Source of the DNA: Voacanga thouarsii
Taxonomy: Eukaryota; Streptophyta; Magnoliopsida; Gentianales; Apocynaceae
Assembly: GCA_026120185.1 (NCBI GenBank)
Contig: JANUWF010001477.1
Coordinates: forward strand, 1-64,000
Reading direction: 5' to 3'
DNA length: 64,000 nt
Part shown: positions 1 through 11,055 of the stretch, one piece after another
Layout of the letters: each line of letters opens with the position of its first letter
Numbering within the stretch: the stretch's first letter is position 1
The notes under the pieces: model-generated
The model's input: the letters and a program-made list of their open reading frames with translations, nothing else
The model's database searches: none
What the model was told of the DNA's origin: nothing
Position numbers and translations under genes: made by a program

Positions 1-41
1 AATAATTAGTCGTTGCAAAACCTTCGCAATTTGCGAGGGTT
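1..41 (-). mobile_element. Left piece of CACTA element A (subterminal repeat)
   Basis: This is a subterminal repeat unit (arms GCAAAACC and GCGAGGGTT) of the same kind as the units at 9582-10260. Joined to 9582 onward it gives an uninterrupted unit, so it is the left-hand continuation of element A, split by the insertion of element B. The rest of A lies outside the window. Confidence 0.75.
39..41. repeat. Target-site duplication of element B, left copy
   Basis: The triplet GTT lies immediately before the CACTACGGG terminus and matches GTT at 9579-9581. CACTA elements make 3-bp duplications on insertion. Confidence 0.75.
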
Positions 42-304
42 CACTACGGGAAAAATCGTGATTTGCGACGAATTTTTGCGACGGCTTCAATACCGTCGCT
101 AATAGCGACCAATTTGCGACGATTTTCAAATAAGTAGCGAGTTGACCAAAACCGTCGCAAAACCGTCGCAATTTGCGACGGTTTTTGCGACGGTTTGCGG
201 CGACCAATATACCCGTCGCAATTCGTAGCAAAATCATCGCTATTTGCGACGGTTTTGCGACGGTATTTATGCCCTCGCAAATTGCGAGGGTTTTGCGACG
301 GCAA
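42..304 (+). repeat. Terminal and adjacent inverted region of B, matching the end of A
   Basis: The first about 260 bases of B are collinear with the minus-strand sequence running inward from 10448. Both contain GGCTTCAATACCGTCGC, a stretch like ATTTTCAAATAAGT and GTTGACCAAAACCGTCGC. The match shows that 42 and 10448 are the same (5') end of two members of one family. Confidence 0.8.
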
Positions 305-1610
305 GTTATTTTAAAAAAAATAATTTTAAATAAATTTTCGTACGTCCGTCGCAAAACCCTCTCAATTTGCGAGTATTTTGCGACGGCCAATAAACCATCG
401 CAAATTGCGAGGGTTTTGCGACGGCGAGTTATTTTTAAAAATATATTTTTAAATAAATTTTCGTATGTCCGTCGCAAAACCCTCGCAATTTGCGAGGATT
501 TTGCGACGGCCAATAAACCCTCGCAAATTGCGAGGGTTTTGCGGCAGCGAGTTATTTTAAAAAAAATATTTTTAAATAAATTTTCGTACGTCCGTCGCAA
601 AACCCTCGCAATTTGCGACGGCTAATAAACCCTCGCAAATTGCGAGGGTTTTGCGGCGGCAAGTTATTTTTTAAAATAATATTTTTAAAAATTTTTTGAA
701 CGACCATCGCAAAACCCTCGCAAATTGCGAGGGTTTTGCGGCGGCAAATAATCCTCTCAATTTGCGAGGGTTTTGCGACGGATATTTAATTTTAAAAAAT
801 ATTTTTTAAAAAAAGTTGAACGTCCATCGCAAAACCCTCGCAATTTGCGACGGCTAATAAACCCTCGCAAATTGCGAGGGTTTTGCGACGGCAAGTTATT
901 TTTTAAAATAATATTTTTAAAAAATTTTTTGAACGACCATCGCAAAACCCTCGCAAATTGCGAGGGTTTTGCGGCGGCAAATAATCCTCTCAATTTGCGA
1001 GGGTTTTGCGACGGATATTTAATTTTAAAAAATATTTTTTAAAAAAATTTGAACGTCCATCGCAAAACCCTCGCAATTTGCGACGGCCAATAAACCCTCT
1101 CAATTTGCGAGGGTTTTGCGACGTGCAATTTATTTTTAAAAAAATATTTTTAAAAAATTTTTTGAACTTCCATCGCAAAACCCTCACAAATTGCGAGGGT
1201 TTTGCGACGGTAAATAACCCTCGCAATTTGCGATGGGTTTGCGACGACAAATTATTTTTTAAAAAAATATTTTTAAAATTTTTGAACGTCCATCGCAAAG
1301 TCCTCGCAATTTGCGAGGGTTTTGTGACGGTAGTTAGCCCTCGCAATTTGCGAGGGTTTTGCGACGGTAATTTATTTTTAAAAAAAATTGAACGTTCATC
1401 GCAAACCCTCGCAAATTGCGAGGATTCTGCGACGGCAATAACCCTCGCAATTTGCGAGGGATTTGCGACGATCGATTATTTTTAAAAAAATATTTTAAAA
1501 ATTTTTGAACATCCGTCGCAAAGTTCTCGCAATTTGCGAGGGTTTTGAGACGAATTTTCGGCTCTCGCAATTTGCGAGGGTTTTGCGACGGTCAATATTT
1601 TTAATTAAAA
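305..1610 (+). repeat. Left subterminal tandem repeats of B
   Basis: About a dozen units of roughly 110-125 bp. Each has a palindrome with outer arms CGTCGC/GCGACG and inner arms CCTCGC/GCGAGG, followed by an A/T spacer (TTTTTAAAAATATT-like) and a GAACGTCC-like motif. In En/Spm elements such subterminal motifs bind TNPA. Short reading frames through the array are artefacts of its periodicity. Confidence 0.85.
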
Positions 1611-2009
1611 AATAAATAAATGGCAAAATGTATAGAAAATCTCAAAACCCCAATTAAGTCGCAAATTAAGTCGCTAATACGTCACTAATTGCGGCAATTT
1701 GCGAGGGTTTTACAACAAAATAGGGTTTTAATTTTTTTTAAATTTCTTTATGTGTTTATGTGATGGTGTATTTTGACAAATTTACTGAAATATTTTTAAT
1801 AACATGTCTCAATTAGTGCATTTTATTATAATTTTGTATATGTAATTATGTCATGTTATACACCTAATGTATTGCATAAGTAAATGTATATAGTTAATTA
1901 TGTTATGTTATATACTTATTCTAATATATAAGTATATGTATATAATGTATATAAGTATCTGTTTAGTTTAATATATATATATATACACTATAACATGTAG
2001 GTATATATA
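1611..2009. other. AT-rich non-coding interior of B
   Basis: No gene seen. The stretch is A/T-rich with ATATATAC runs, and marks the transition from the subterminal repeats to the AT-rich tandem array. Confidence 0.6.
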
Positions 2010-2560
2010 TACATATGTCTAATTTTTTAATCTATCACTTTGATTAAGTAGTGTATAAAGAAAAATAATTCAAATACTTGTTATTATTGTTGATATCACT
2101 AAAAAAATTATGAAATTTATAATGTAGAGATCAATTTGTAATGTTCTTCGTCTCCTACATGTTAATATATATTATACTAATTTAGCTATGTATATACATA
2201 TGTCCAATTTTTTAATATATCTATTTTGTTAAGTAGTGTATAAAATAAAATATGTAAAGAAAAACAATTCAAATACTGTTATTATTGTTGAGATTACTAA
2301 AAAAAATATTGAAAATTATAATGTAGAGATCGATTTGTAATGTTATTCATCTCGAACATATTAATATATATTATACTATATAGTTATATATATACATATT
2401 CTAATTTTTTTTGTCTATTTATTTGATTAAGTGGTGTATAAATTAAAATATATAAAGAAAAATAATTTACATAATAATATTATTATTAGAATCACTAAAA
2501 AATAATAAAAATTATAATGTATAGATCGATTTATAATATTATTCGTATTAATTTATGAGA
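2010..2560 (+). repeat. Three tandem ~185-bp AT-rich units
   Basis: Three consecutive copies share the order AATTTTTTAAT..., TTGATTAAGTAGTGTATAAA (varied), AAAGAAAAAtAATTCAAAT, TTATAATGTAGAGATCGAT and TTAATATATATTATACTA. The copies begin near 2017, 2200 and 2395. The third is the most diverged. No coding potential is seen. Confidence 0.75.
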
Positions 2561-2639
2561 AATTAGCGAGGATTTTATTTTTTCGTCACAAATTGCGACG
2601 AAATAGCTAGAAATTTAAAAAAAAATTAAAAATTTCCAA

Positions 2640-3240
2640 AATTTTTCACTCCCTCTTTTTTTTTTTTTCCCTCCTTCTTCCCCCTTCCTTCTTCCTCCTC
2701 AACTCCCCTCCCTCACCTCCCTCACGGCACCCCCCCCATCCGGCGCCCCCTCCCGCTCCCCCCTCCCTCTCCCCGCCGGCGACCCCCCCATCCCGCGCCC
2801 CCCTCCCGCTCCCCCCTCCCTCTCCCCGCCGGCGACCCCCCCCATCCCACGCCCCCCTCCCGGTCCCCCCTCCCTCATCCGCGCCCCCCTCCTGCTCCCC
2901 CCTCCCTCATCCCGCGGCCCCCTCCCTCAACTCCCCCCATCCCGCAGCCCCCCCCCCTCAACTCCCCTCCCTCAACCCCCCCACACCCCCGCGGCCCCCT
3001 CCCCGCGCCCCCTTCTCTGCCCCCTCCCCGCGCCCCCCTCCCCGCGCCCCCCTCCCTGCCCCCTCCCCGCGCCCCCCTCCCTCAACTCCCCCACACCCCC
3101 GCGCCCCCCTCCCTGCGCCCATCCCGCAGCCCCCCCCACCCCCGCGCCCCCTCCCTCAACTCCCCCATCCCGCGGCGCCCCCCCCCCTCAACTCCCCCAC
3201 TGCTCTTCCTACCCCCTTCGACCCGCCCCCTCGGTCGGCG
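2640..3240 (+). repeat. C-rich polypyrimidine block upstream of the transposase genes
   Basis: About 600 bases made mostly of CCCCTCCC, CCCCCCCAT, CCGCGCCCCC and CAACTCCCC words in loose tandem, almost free of A and G. It contrasts sharply with the A/T-rich flanks. It may belong to the promoter or 5' leader of the transposase transcript: transcript-like sequence with a possible donor (GGGTAAGTA near 3294) follows. That role is inference. Confidence 0.7.
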
Positions 3241-3744
3241 CACTGCCATTCTGTACTCTTCTTTGTCTTTATTCTTTGAGAGTTGATTCGTTTGGGTAAG
3301 TAGTTAGAATTTATCTCTTTGAGCTACTTCATTATGTTATAAACTTTGGGCAGATTTTCATTTCCCCTGAAGCTTTGAAATTTGGGCGATTATTTGTGAA
3401 TGAGCGAGTTTGAATTGATGTATAAAAGTTGTATTGATGTTGGGGTTGAGTTTGAGGAGATTGTGAGTGACATGATAGTGGAAGGTTTATATGAGAACTA
3501 TGTTTTAGCTATATAAACCCTTATAAATTAATTTGATTGGTTATGATGCCATAATAGGAAGGTTGATTTCTAATTAGTTTAGTAATCTTATTACTTGATT
3601 ATAATAATATATTAGTCTCTCTAGTGGAAGATTTAACTCTAGTAGAATGCTTTGAAGGCTCTTTTATGTGAGAAATCCGTTTCCTTAGATTATGAAGATG
3701 TAGGATGTGCGTTTTGTTCATATAAATTGCCTTTTTGTTGAATT

Positions 3745-3965
3745 CAAATGTTGGATTCCCCGTGAGTAATGGGTGATTACTCCTCCTGGGTAATGGGTGA
3801 TTACCCCTAGTTATCCTTTTATTTATTTATTTATTTTTTTGTATAAATGAATGATCTGTCTTTGTTGTTTGCAATTGCATTTTGATTGTATAATTTTGAG
3901 GTGGCCTTGTGCCTGGAAAATGTCCAATTACGGGGAGACTACTGTCAAAATTTTTTTCAAAATGC
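3745..3965 (+). repeat. GGGTGATTACC module, copy 1 (upstream of TNP2)
   Basis: The module runs GTGAGTAATGGGTGATTAC..., then TGGGTAATGGGTGATTACCC, then CTGTCTTTGTTGTTTG and finally GTGGCCTTGTGCCTGGAAAA through GGGGAGACTACTGTCAAAAT. A second copy lies at 6225-6465. Minus-strand relatives occur at 31150-31245 and 33525-33735. The function is unknown. Confidence 0.75.
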
Positions 3966-4427
3966 TGCAGCTACTTAATGTGGAATAGAATAACTACCCT
4001 TATCTTGGAGTGTATTATTCGATTGAGCATGAGTATATATCCCATAATAGCATTATTATTAAAAATAATATTGCTAATAAGAATAAGAATAGGAGTAATG
4101 AAATGAGTAATAATAATAATTTCATATATAGGTCGATGTTAATAATAGTAGGAATAATATACGTTATAGAGAGAGTTAAAATAAGAATATAATTAGCTTT
4201 AATAGTATTTAATCTTAATCAAATTCCTCAATTAAGATTAAATACTTGGTTAAAACGTATATATTGAAGGTGTAAGCTGTATCCAACGATAGCAATTGTA
4301 AATTCTATGTTTTGGACCTCTTTTTGTTAGATAATAGAAAGGAAAATGTAATTATACTTCTCTTCCTTTTGTTTAAGGGGTGATTTTAATTATTGAGTTG
4401 ATTGTTCTTTTCTCTCATTTAGACGTC

Positions 4428-5815
4428 ATGGAGGATCGTAGTTGGATGTATAGAAGGCACGCTTCGGGTGTAAAAGGGATCACTATTGAATTTGAGGAAG
4501 GGGTTAAGGCTTTTTTGACATTTGCCTTATCAAATGCAATGTCAAGCGTAATTAGATGCCCGTGTGCAAAATGTAAGAATAAAAAGTACCTGGATCCGGC
4601 ACTAAGTTAAGCTCCACTGTGGAAGTGCGGATTTGTGCCTAGGTATTACCGGTGGACATGTCATGGTGAGCCATTCGAGTGTCCCTCAAGTGTGTCTACC
4701 TCGATCCCGAGAATCGATTCACATCAAGAAAATCGGTCTCGCGAAATGGTCTTAGACGTAGCGGGACCCGACTTTCCCCACTGAAGCTCCATCGGCGAGT
4801 TCATTTTGAAGAGCCACCTAATGTGGAGGCACAAAGGTTTTACGATATGTTAAAGGCGGCGAGAGACTCCTATATGGGATGGATGCACACAACATTCGCG
4901 ACTTTCATCGGCTTCAAGGTTATTAAACATTAAGTGCGAAAATAACCTCTCGCGTAAAGCCTTTAACGATGTTGTGCAATTGATGAAAGAGGTTGTGCCT
5001 AGCGATAATACGATTCACGATGATTTCTATCGAGATGAAAAAATTAGTGGGTGGGTTGGGTTTGCAGGTACAAAAAATAGATGTATGCAATAATGGATGC
5101 ATGCTTTCTTGGAAAGATGACATGAATCGTAAAGAGTGTAAATTTTGTGGCCATCCTCGATATGCACGAGAAAAAGGTTGGGAAGAACACAAGTAGAAGG
5201 GAAATTTCATTCAAGAAGATGTATTACTTCCCGATAACACCGAGGCTACAAAGATTGTACACTTCCAAAACAACGGTGAACACATGAGATGGCATGGAGA
5301 GAGCGAGATCGGAGAAAGGCACAATGAGTCACCCTCGTGATCTTGAAGCATGGCAACACTTTGATCGAATATATCCTGAGTTTGCAAAAGAAGTACGGAA
5401 TGTCAAACTTGGTTTATGTACAGATGGATTCTCACCATTTGGGATGTCGGGTAAGCAATATTCATCCTGGCCGGTCATTCTCACACCGTATAATCTCCCC
5501 CCGTAAGAGGCCAAGATCTGATTGGTTGGCAGTTTGCAAAACCAAAGCTCGACATATAATAGATGCACCCGTGGTTGATAGAGCTTATCAGGAAGAAGTA
5601 GATGCTGCGACGAAGTCGGCATATCGTTATTTGTTGATCTTGGTATTACGACGCATGAGAATGGTATGAGTGAAATGTTGGATGTTCATGATGAGGCTAT
5701 AACAGCAAGGGATAGTTCTCCTATAAATGAAGAGGAAGAAGATGAATGGGAAACGAGTAGCGATACCTCAGTAGATGATGATGAGTCTGTATCGGAGAAT
5801 GATTCTAGTGAATAG
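4428..5815 (+). pseudogene. TNP2-type CACTA transposase, internally deleted and frameshifted
   Basis: TNP2 (Transposase_21 family) is the catalytic protein of En/Spm elements. The ATG at 4428 opens a transposase-associated domain: MEDRSWMYRR, then GITIEFEEGVKAFL and the zinc-binding CPCAKCKNKKYL. A stop (~4608) is followed in phase by WKCGFVP...WTCHGE. Frame changes then lead to EEPPNVEAQRFYDMLKAA, NVVQLMKEVVPSDNTI-like sequence, VQKIDVCNNGCMLSWKDD with CKFCGHPRY, and WQHFDRIYPEFAKEVRNVKL to SSWPVILTPYNLPP. Right after that (~5506) the sequence jumps to the far C-terminal RSDWLAVCKTKARHIID (DUF4216 end) and an acidic tail ending ENDSSE at 5815. The core between them, normally several hundred residues, is absent. 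With several frameshifts this copy cannot make active transposase. Confidence 0.85.
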
Positions 5816-6224
5816 GCCTGATTTCAATTCATTTACAAATAATATAGTTAATGGTGAGGGAATCCTGAAATCTATTGCATCATTACTATCCCATGTCAAA
5901 TTTTAACTTACAATTTATTTGTTACTTGAATCTACATGCCTTGAATCTTTTATTATTTTAAATTCCATCACATACAATTTTGTTTCACAATTTTGTCTAA
6001 TTGTCGGGAATCTCATCTCCTTCTTTTTTTTGCAGGAATCTTTCGTTTAGACTTGTACGGCCGGAGGATTTTTGTTATTCCTTATTATATTCTTTTGTGG
6101 TGTAAACAACAAGGTAGTTTATATATTGTATTGTTCTTTGTATTGACGAGACAATTCACAAGGACGAGAGGCATTTATAATTTTTAGCTTGATTTTAACT
6201 ATATCGAACATTTTAATTGGAACC
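5816..6224. other. Spacer between TNP2 and TNPA-like genes of B
   Basis: No gene or motif recognised. It is the probable 3' end of the TNP2 transcript. Confidence 0.5.
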
Positions 6225-6465
6225 CAGTGAGTGATGGGTGATCATTCCCGTGAGTGATGGGTGATCATTCCCGTGAGTGATGGGTGATCATTCCTCTTGG
6301 GTAATGGGTGATTACCCCTAGTTATCTTTTGAATTTTTCTATATTTAAAAGATCTGTCTTTGTTGTTTGTAACGGCGTTTTGGTTGTCAAATCTTGAGGT
6401 GGCCTTGTGCACGGGAAATGCCCAATTATAGGGAGACTACTGTCAAATTTTTTTAAAATTCAATT
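6225..6465 (+). repeat. GGGTGATTACC module, copy 2 (between TNP2 and TNPA)
   Basis: Same module as at 3745-3965, in the same orientation and at the same kind of place, upstream of a transposase gene. It differs in having three tandem ~25-bp units of GTGAGTGATGGGTGATCATT before TGGGTAATGGGTGATTACCC. It ends with GGGAGACTACTGTCAAAT. Confidence 0.75.
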
Positions 6466-6662
6466 TACAAGTACAATGTTTATTTTGACATATCCATCAT
6501 CGGCAAAGCATTATTATTGTATTACTTTAAACTAGCGAATAGATATAACGTTTCAATGTTATTATTCTTTTATCATTTTTATTCACGGTTATTTACATCC
6601 TTCTTTTGGAGTGGGCTTCGTCTTTATTGGTTACTTATTTTTCTTTTTTCATCTCCTTTAGC

Positions 6663-8250
6663 AATGTCTTCTAATGAAGGATCATTGAGGGAGGGAGTCG
6701 GGAGGGTCGGGAGCCTTATACTCCATCCCTACTCGGCTACAAAGGCTTTCGGTGCCTCCTTCATTACATGGCTCTATTGGAGATGAGGGAGTACCATCCC
6801 CGGCTTTTCAATCATCCGTTGCTTGACTTCGCATTACGTTGGGTTGCAAGTTACGGACTCCAGACCTTGGATTGTTCCACGGGGAAACGGGTAAGTAACA
6901 TATTCATACTTTGTAAGATGTTGATTATTAGTTCAATTATTATTATTATTTTTGAGATTAATATAACTATATTGTACATTGTCATTGCACCAAAAATAGG
7001 TTCGCCGAGCTCGGACAAATGTGTCAGAAATTTCAAATATAATACGACGGTACTTCAACTGGTTCGTATCAGACATACACGCACGTCCAGATAGCAGTGC
7101 GAGACTTATGGTTTCAAGAATTTGGGGTAAGCAATTTTTGAGTATTTTTTATCGTTTAAGTACTATGTTATATGTTAATCGAAATCTTAATCATGATCAT
7201 GCGAAATATTTTCGGTGGAGGGAAGAGTATGCTTCGCTAATTCGATCAAATTGGGAAAAGAAGTGTCGGACGCGATTTTCGGACATAATGTCTAGGTTGA
7301 GGAAGAGGGATGATTGGGTATGTCCTCATTGGATAGAGGCACGGTATTGGAATGACATTTGCGAGTGCGGAGATCGAGAGAAGTATCAGAAGCTCTCATC
7401 CACCAACAAAAAGAATCGTGGGAGTAAGTTGCACCCATCTTGGAGGGTCTATTTCGTTCACGAGAACACGAGGACCGTTTGGTAATTCACCTACATGCCT
7501 TAATTAATTATTAATCTAAATTGTTTTATTACAAATTTATGTAAGATTGTAATGATTACATTGTGTTAACATAAATGTAGCGGGCCAAGGAGGGAGTTCT
7601 TTTAGCTACACGAGACATGTTTGAGACATTACATGTCTTTCGGAGCGGAGCCACAAAAGGGTCGGTTTGTCGGTGAGCGATCTCGCCGGACATTGGTACT
7701 ATATAGATTAAATATGTTGAAATTCTTTATCTTGTGTGGAATTTGTATTTTATTTTGATAATTACTATTGACAATTCTTTTTTTTTTTTTTTAGGATGAG
7801 GTGCGAAATCTCATACTGAGCACTCCTCGGTCCGGAGTCTAGTGACTACTGTAAACTCTGTTATTCCTCTTGATGAAAAAGCCATGTTTGTAAAGGCACA
7901 AGGCGGGTTCAAAAGGGGACGAGTTTTGGGTTAGGCTCGGAGGCGACACATGTTCGAACTAGGCTGTCTCAAAGTGGACTGCATGCATCTTCTCCTACAG
8001 AAGTTGATATTGGACATCTAGTAGAGCAAAGGGTTCAACGAGTGAGCGGAGATTCAATCGACAAATAGACTTGTACAGAGACTTCATGAAGCAACGACGA
8101 TCTACATTTGGTGGTTGGATGGCGGCTATGTCGGACAAAATGGGTATTCTGCACCATCTATGCCATCCATAGAGGAGATAGAAGCGCGCATTGCGGTGCT
8201 AATGCTGAAGATGAAGATCCAAATGTTGACGATGGATTTGATCCAGTGAT
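6663..8250 (+). pseudogene. TNPA-like gene of CACTA element B (Transposase_24-like), probably damaged
   Basis: TNPA-type proteins bind the subterminal repeats of En/Spm elements. The likely start is MSSNEGSLREG at 6663. Exon 1 ends at ...STGKR|GTAAGT near 6890; intron 1 ends AAAATAG near 7000; exon 2 ends near 7126 at GGG|GTAAGC. The best-preserved part (7203-7485) reads YFRWREEYASLI, NWEKKCRTRFSDIMSRLRKR, HWIEARYWNDI, KYQKLSSTNKKNRGSK and SWRVYFVHENTRTVW, which is the family core. Downstream pieces include LATRDMFETLHVF (7580-7640) and KAMFVKAQGGFKRGRVLG (7880-7935). One frame change near 6770 and stops after 7930 suggest decay, but introns could explain part of this. Confidence 0.65.
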
Positions 8251-8579
8251 GAGCACCGGGCCCACGTAGTGGCTCTCGTTCCCCTCCTCCACCTCCTACT
8301 GCAATTTGCTCCTTCATTGCTTACATAGACTTGTTATATTTATTTTATACTCTTTATACACTATTACTTATTTTTGTGAATTATTTTACTTTTTTAGATA
8401 CTTATTATGTATTTTATATTATATTTTAATATTTAATTATATTTATTTGGGTTTATTTTTAATTTTTTATAGTATTTTTTTGGATTATGAACATACTTGT
8501 TGATATTTATTTGTATAATATTTCGGGGTTGATTTATAGGGTAATAATTTAAAATAAATATAATAATAAAAAAATTTAT
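8251..8579. other. AT-rich 3' spacer of element B
   Basis: Very T/A-rich sequence after the TNPA-like gene, probably its 3' UTR or polyadenylation region. No other feature is seen. Confidence 0.5.
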
Positions 8580-9310
8580 TGCAAAACCGTCGCAATTTGC
8601 GAGGGTTTTGCGAGAGCTACTGATTGTGGTTAATTGTGCCCTCGCAAAACCGTCGCAATTTGCGAGGGTTTTGCGAGAGCTAAGGGTGGCCCTCGCAAAA
8701 CCGTCGCAAATTGCGACGATTTTGCGAGGGTCACAACTGGGGTTAATTGTGCCCTCGCAAAACCGTCGCAAATTGCGACGGTTTGCGAGAGTCACAACTT
8801 GGGGTTAATTGTGCCCTCGCAAAACCGTCGCAATTTGCGAGGGTTTTGCGAGGGCACAAGTGGCCCTCGCAAAACCGTCGCAAATTGCGACGGTTTTGCG
8901 AGGGTCACAACTTAGGGTTAATTGTGCCCTCGCAAAACCGTCGCAAATTGCGACGGTTTTGCGAGGGTCACAACTGGGGTTAATTGTGCCCTCGCAAAAC
9001 CGTCGCAAATTGCGACGGTTTTGCGAGGGTCACTAACTGGGGTTAATTGTGCCCTCGCAAAACCGTCGCAAATTGCGAGGGTTTTGCGAGGGCACAAGGT
9101 GGCCCTCGCAAAACCGTTGCAAATTTGCGAGGGTTTTGCGAGGGCACAAGGTTGGCCCTCGCAAAATCGTCGCAAATTTGCGACGGTTTTGCGAGGGCTA
9201 TGGTTTAGCCCTCGCAAAACCCTCGCAAATTTGCGACGGTTTTGCGAGGGCACAAAGTTGACCCTCGCAAAACCGTCGCAATTTGCGACGGTTTTGCGAG
9301 AGTCACTTTT
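8580..9310 (+). repeat. Right subterminal tandem repeats of B
   Basis: About eleven units of 55-65 bp. Each is a near-perfect palindrome with outer arms CCCTCGC/GCGAGGG and inner arms CGTCGC/GCGACG around AAATT, separated by CACAACTGGGGTTAATTGTG or shorter spacers. The arm order is the reverse of that in the left array. Confidence 0.85.
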
Positions 9311-9578
9311 TCGTCGCAAAATCGTCGCAAAAATTATTCCTACGAGTGAAGTTTGACCAAAAATATTCGTCGCAAAATCCTCGCAAAACCGTCGTAAATA
9401 GCAACGAATTTTTTCCCCTCGCAAAACCGTCACAATTAGCGACGGTTTCCCATAGCCGTCGCAAATTGCGACGTCGTTTTTGCGACGGCCAAAACCGTCG
9501 CAAAACCGTCGCAAAAACGGTCGGCGACGGTTTTGCGACGGTTTTTGGCCGTCGCAAATGCCGATTTTTCCTGTTGTG
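9311..9578 (+). repeat. Right terminal region of B
   Basis: Degenerate CGTCGC/GCGACG inverted repeats lead to the terminus at 9578. On the minus strand it begins CACAACAGGAAAAATCGGC and pairs with CACTACGGGAAAAATCGTG at 42. Confidence 0.75.
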
Positions 9579-9581
9579 GTT
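9579..9581. repeat. Target-site duplication of element B, right copy
   Basis: GTT follows the right terminus and matches 39-41. With one copy removed, 31-41 joined to 9582 reads GCGAGGGTTTTGCGATGG, as in undisturbed units such as the one near 9695-9712. Confidence 0.75.
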
Positions 9582-10448
9582 TTGCGATGGACGTTCAAAA
9601 ATTTTAAAAATATTTTTTTAAAAAATAATTTGTCATCGCAAAACCTTCGCAATTTGCGAGGGTTTATTAGCCGTCGCAAAATCCTCGCAAATTGCGAGGG
9701 TTTTGCGATGGACGTTCAAAATTTTTTTTTAAAAATATATATTTTGTAAAAATAGATAGCCATCACAAAACCCTCGCAATTTGCGAGGACTTTGCGATGG
9801 ACGTTCAAAAATTTTAAAAATATTTTTTAAAAAAACAATCGGTCGTCGCAAAACCCTCACAAATTACGAAAGTTATTTGCCGTCGCAAAATCCTCGCAAA
9901 TTGCGAGGGTTTTGCGATGGACGTTCAAAATTTTTTTTAAAAAATAAATTACCGTCGCAAAACCCTCGCAAATTGCGAGGACTTTGCGATGGACATTCAA
10001 AAATTTTTAAAATATTTTTTTAAAAAATAATTTGTCAACGCAAAACCCTCGCAAATTGCGAGGGTTTTGCGATGGACGTTCAAAAATTTGTTTAAAAAAT
10101 ATTTTTTTAAAAAAATAACTGGCCGTCGCAAAACCCTCGCAAATTGCGAGGGTTTTGTGATGGACGTTCAAAAATTTTTTTAAAAATATTTTTTTAAAAT
10201 AAATGGCCGTCGCAAAACCTTCACAATTTGTGAGGGAATAAATACCGTCGCAAAACCCTCTCAAATAGCGACGATTTTGCTACGAATTGCGATGGGTATT
10301 TTGGCCGTCGCAAAAACCGTCACAAATTTTGCGACGGTTTTGGTCAACCCGCGACTTATTTGAAAATCATCGCAAATTGGTCGCTATTAGCGACGGTATT
10401 GAAGCCGTTGCAAAAAATTAGTCGCAAATTGCAAATTTTCCTGTAGTG
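9582..10448 (-). mobile_element. 5' end of CACTA element A (host of B), minus orientation
   Basis: Read from 10448 leftward, the end is CACTACAGGAAAATTTGC. The same conserved ~260-bp block as at 42-304 follows, then ~120-bp subterminal units (GATGGACGTTCAAAAATTT spacer plus GTCGC/CCTCGC palindrome). A is therefore a relative of B in the opposite orientation. B landed about 870 bp inside A's 5' end. The remainder of A is left of the window. Confidence 0.75.

Positions 10449-11055
<607 letters not shown>

Larger units (their letters stand above)
42..9578 (+). mobile_element. CACTA (En/Spm) DNA transposon B, 9.5 kb, with broken TNP2 and TNPA-like genes
   Basis: The left end reads CACTACGGGAAAAATC. 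The right end, read on the minus strand, is CACAACAGGAAAAATC. Each is followed inward by GCGACGG-rich subterminal repeats, and both are flanked by GTT. Inside are, in order: left subterminal repeats (about 300-1610), an AT-rich tandem repeat, a C-rich block, a TNP2-like transposase pseudogene, a TNPA-like gene and right subterminal repeats (about 8580-9310). This is the standard layout of plant En/Spm elements. TNP2 lacks its central core, so this copy could move only with help from a relative. The right terminus has one base changed from the CACTAC consensus. Confidence 0.85.

Noticed and set aside
173..1570. Open reading frames rich in RRKTLAN / PSQNPRNLRG on both strands
   Set aside because: They arise from the periodic GTCGCAAAACCCTCGC sequence and have no protein family.
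305..1610. Regular palindromic repeats with spacers resembling a CRISPR array (also 8580-9310 and 41460-42110)
   Set aside because: The units lie just inside CACTA termini, spacers are themselves repeated, and the genome is a plant's. They are transposon subterminal repeats.
7560..7700. Separate small gene after the TNPA-like core
   Set aside because: The pieces read as a further exon of the TNPA-like gene (LATRDMFETLHVF), so they were merged with it.
42..10448. A single 10.4-kb CACTA element from 42 to 10448
   Set aside because: The flanking triplets are GTT and AAC, and both ends match as the same (5') end. Pairing with 9578 gives a matching TSD and a restored repeat unit.
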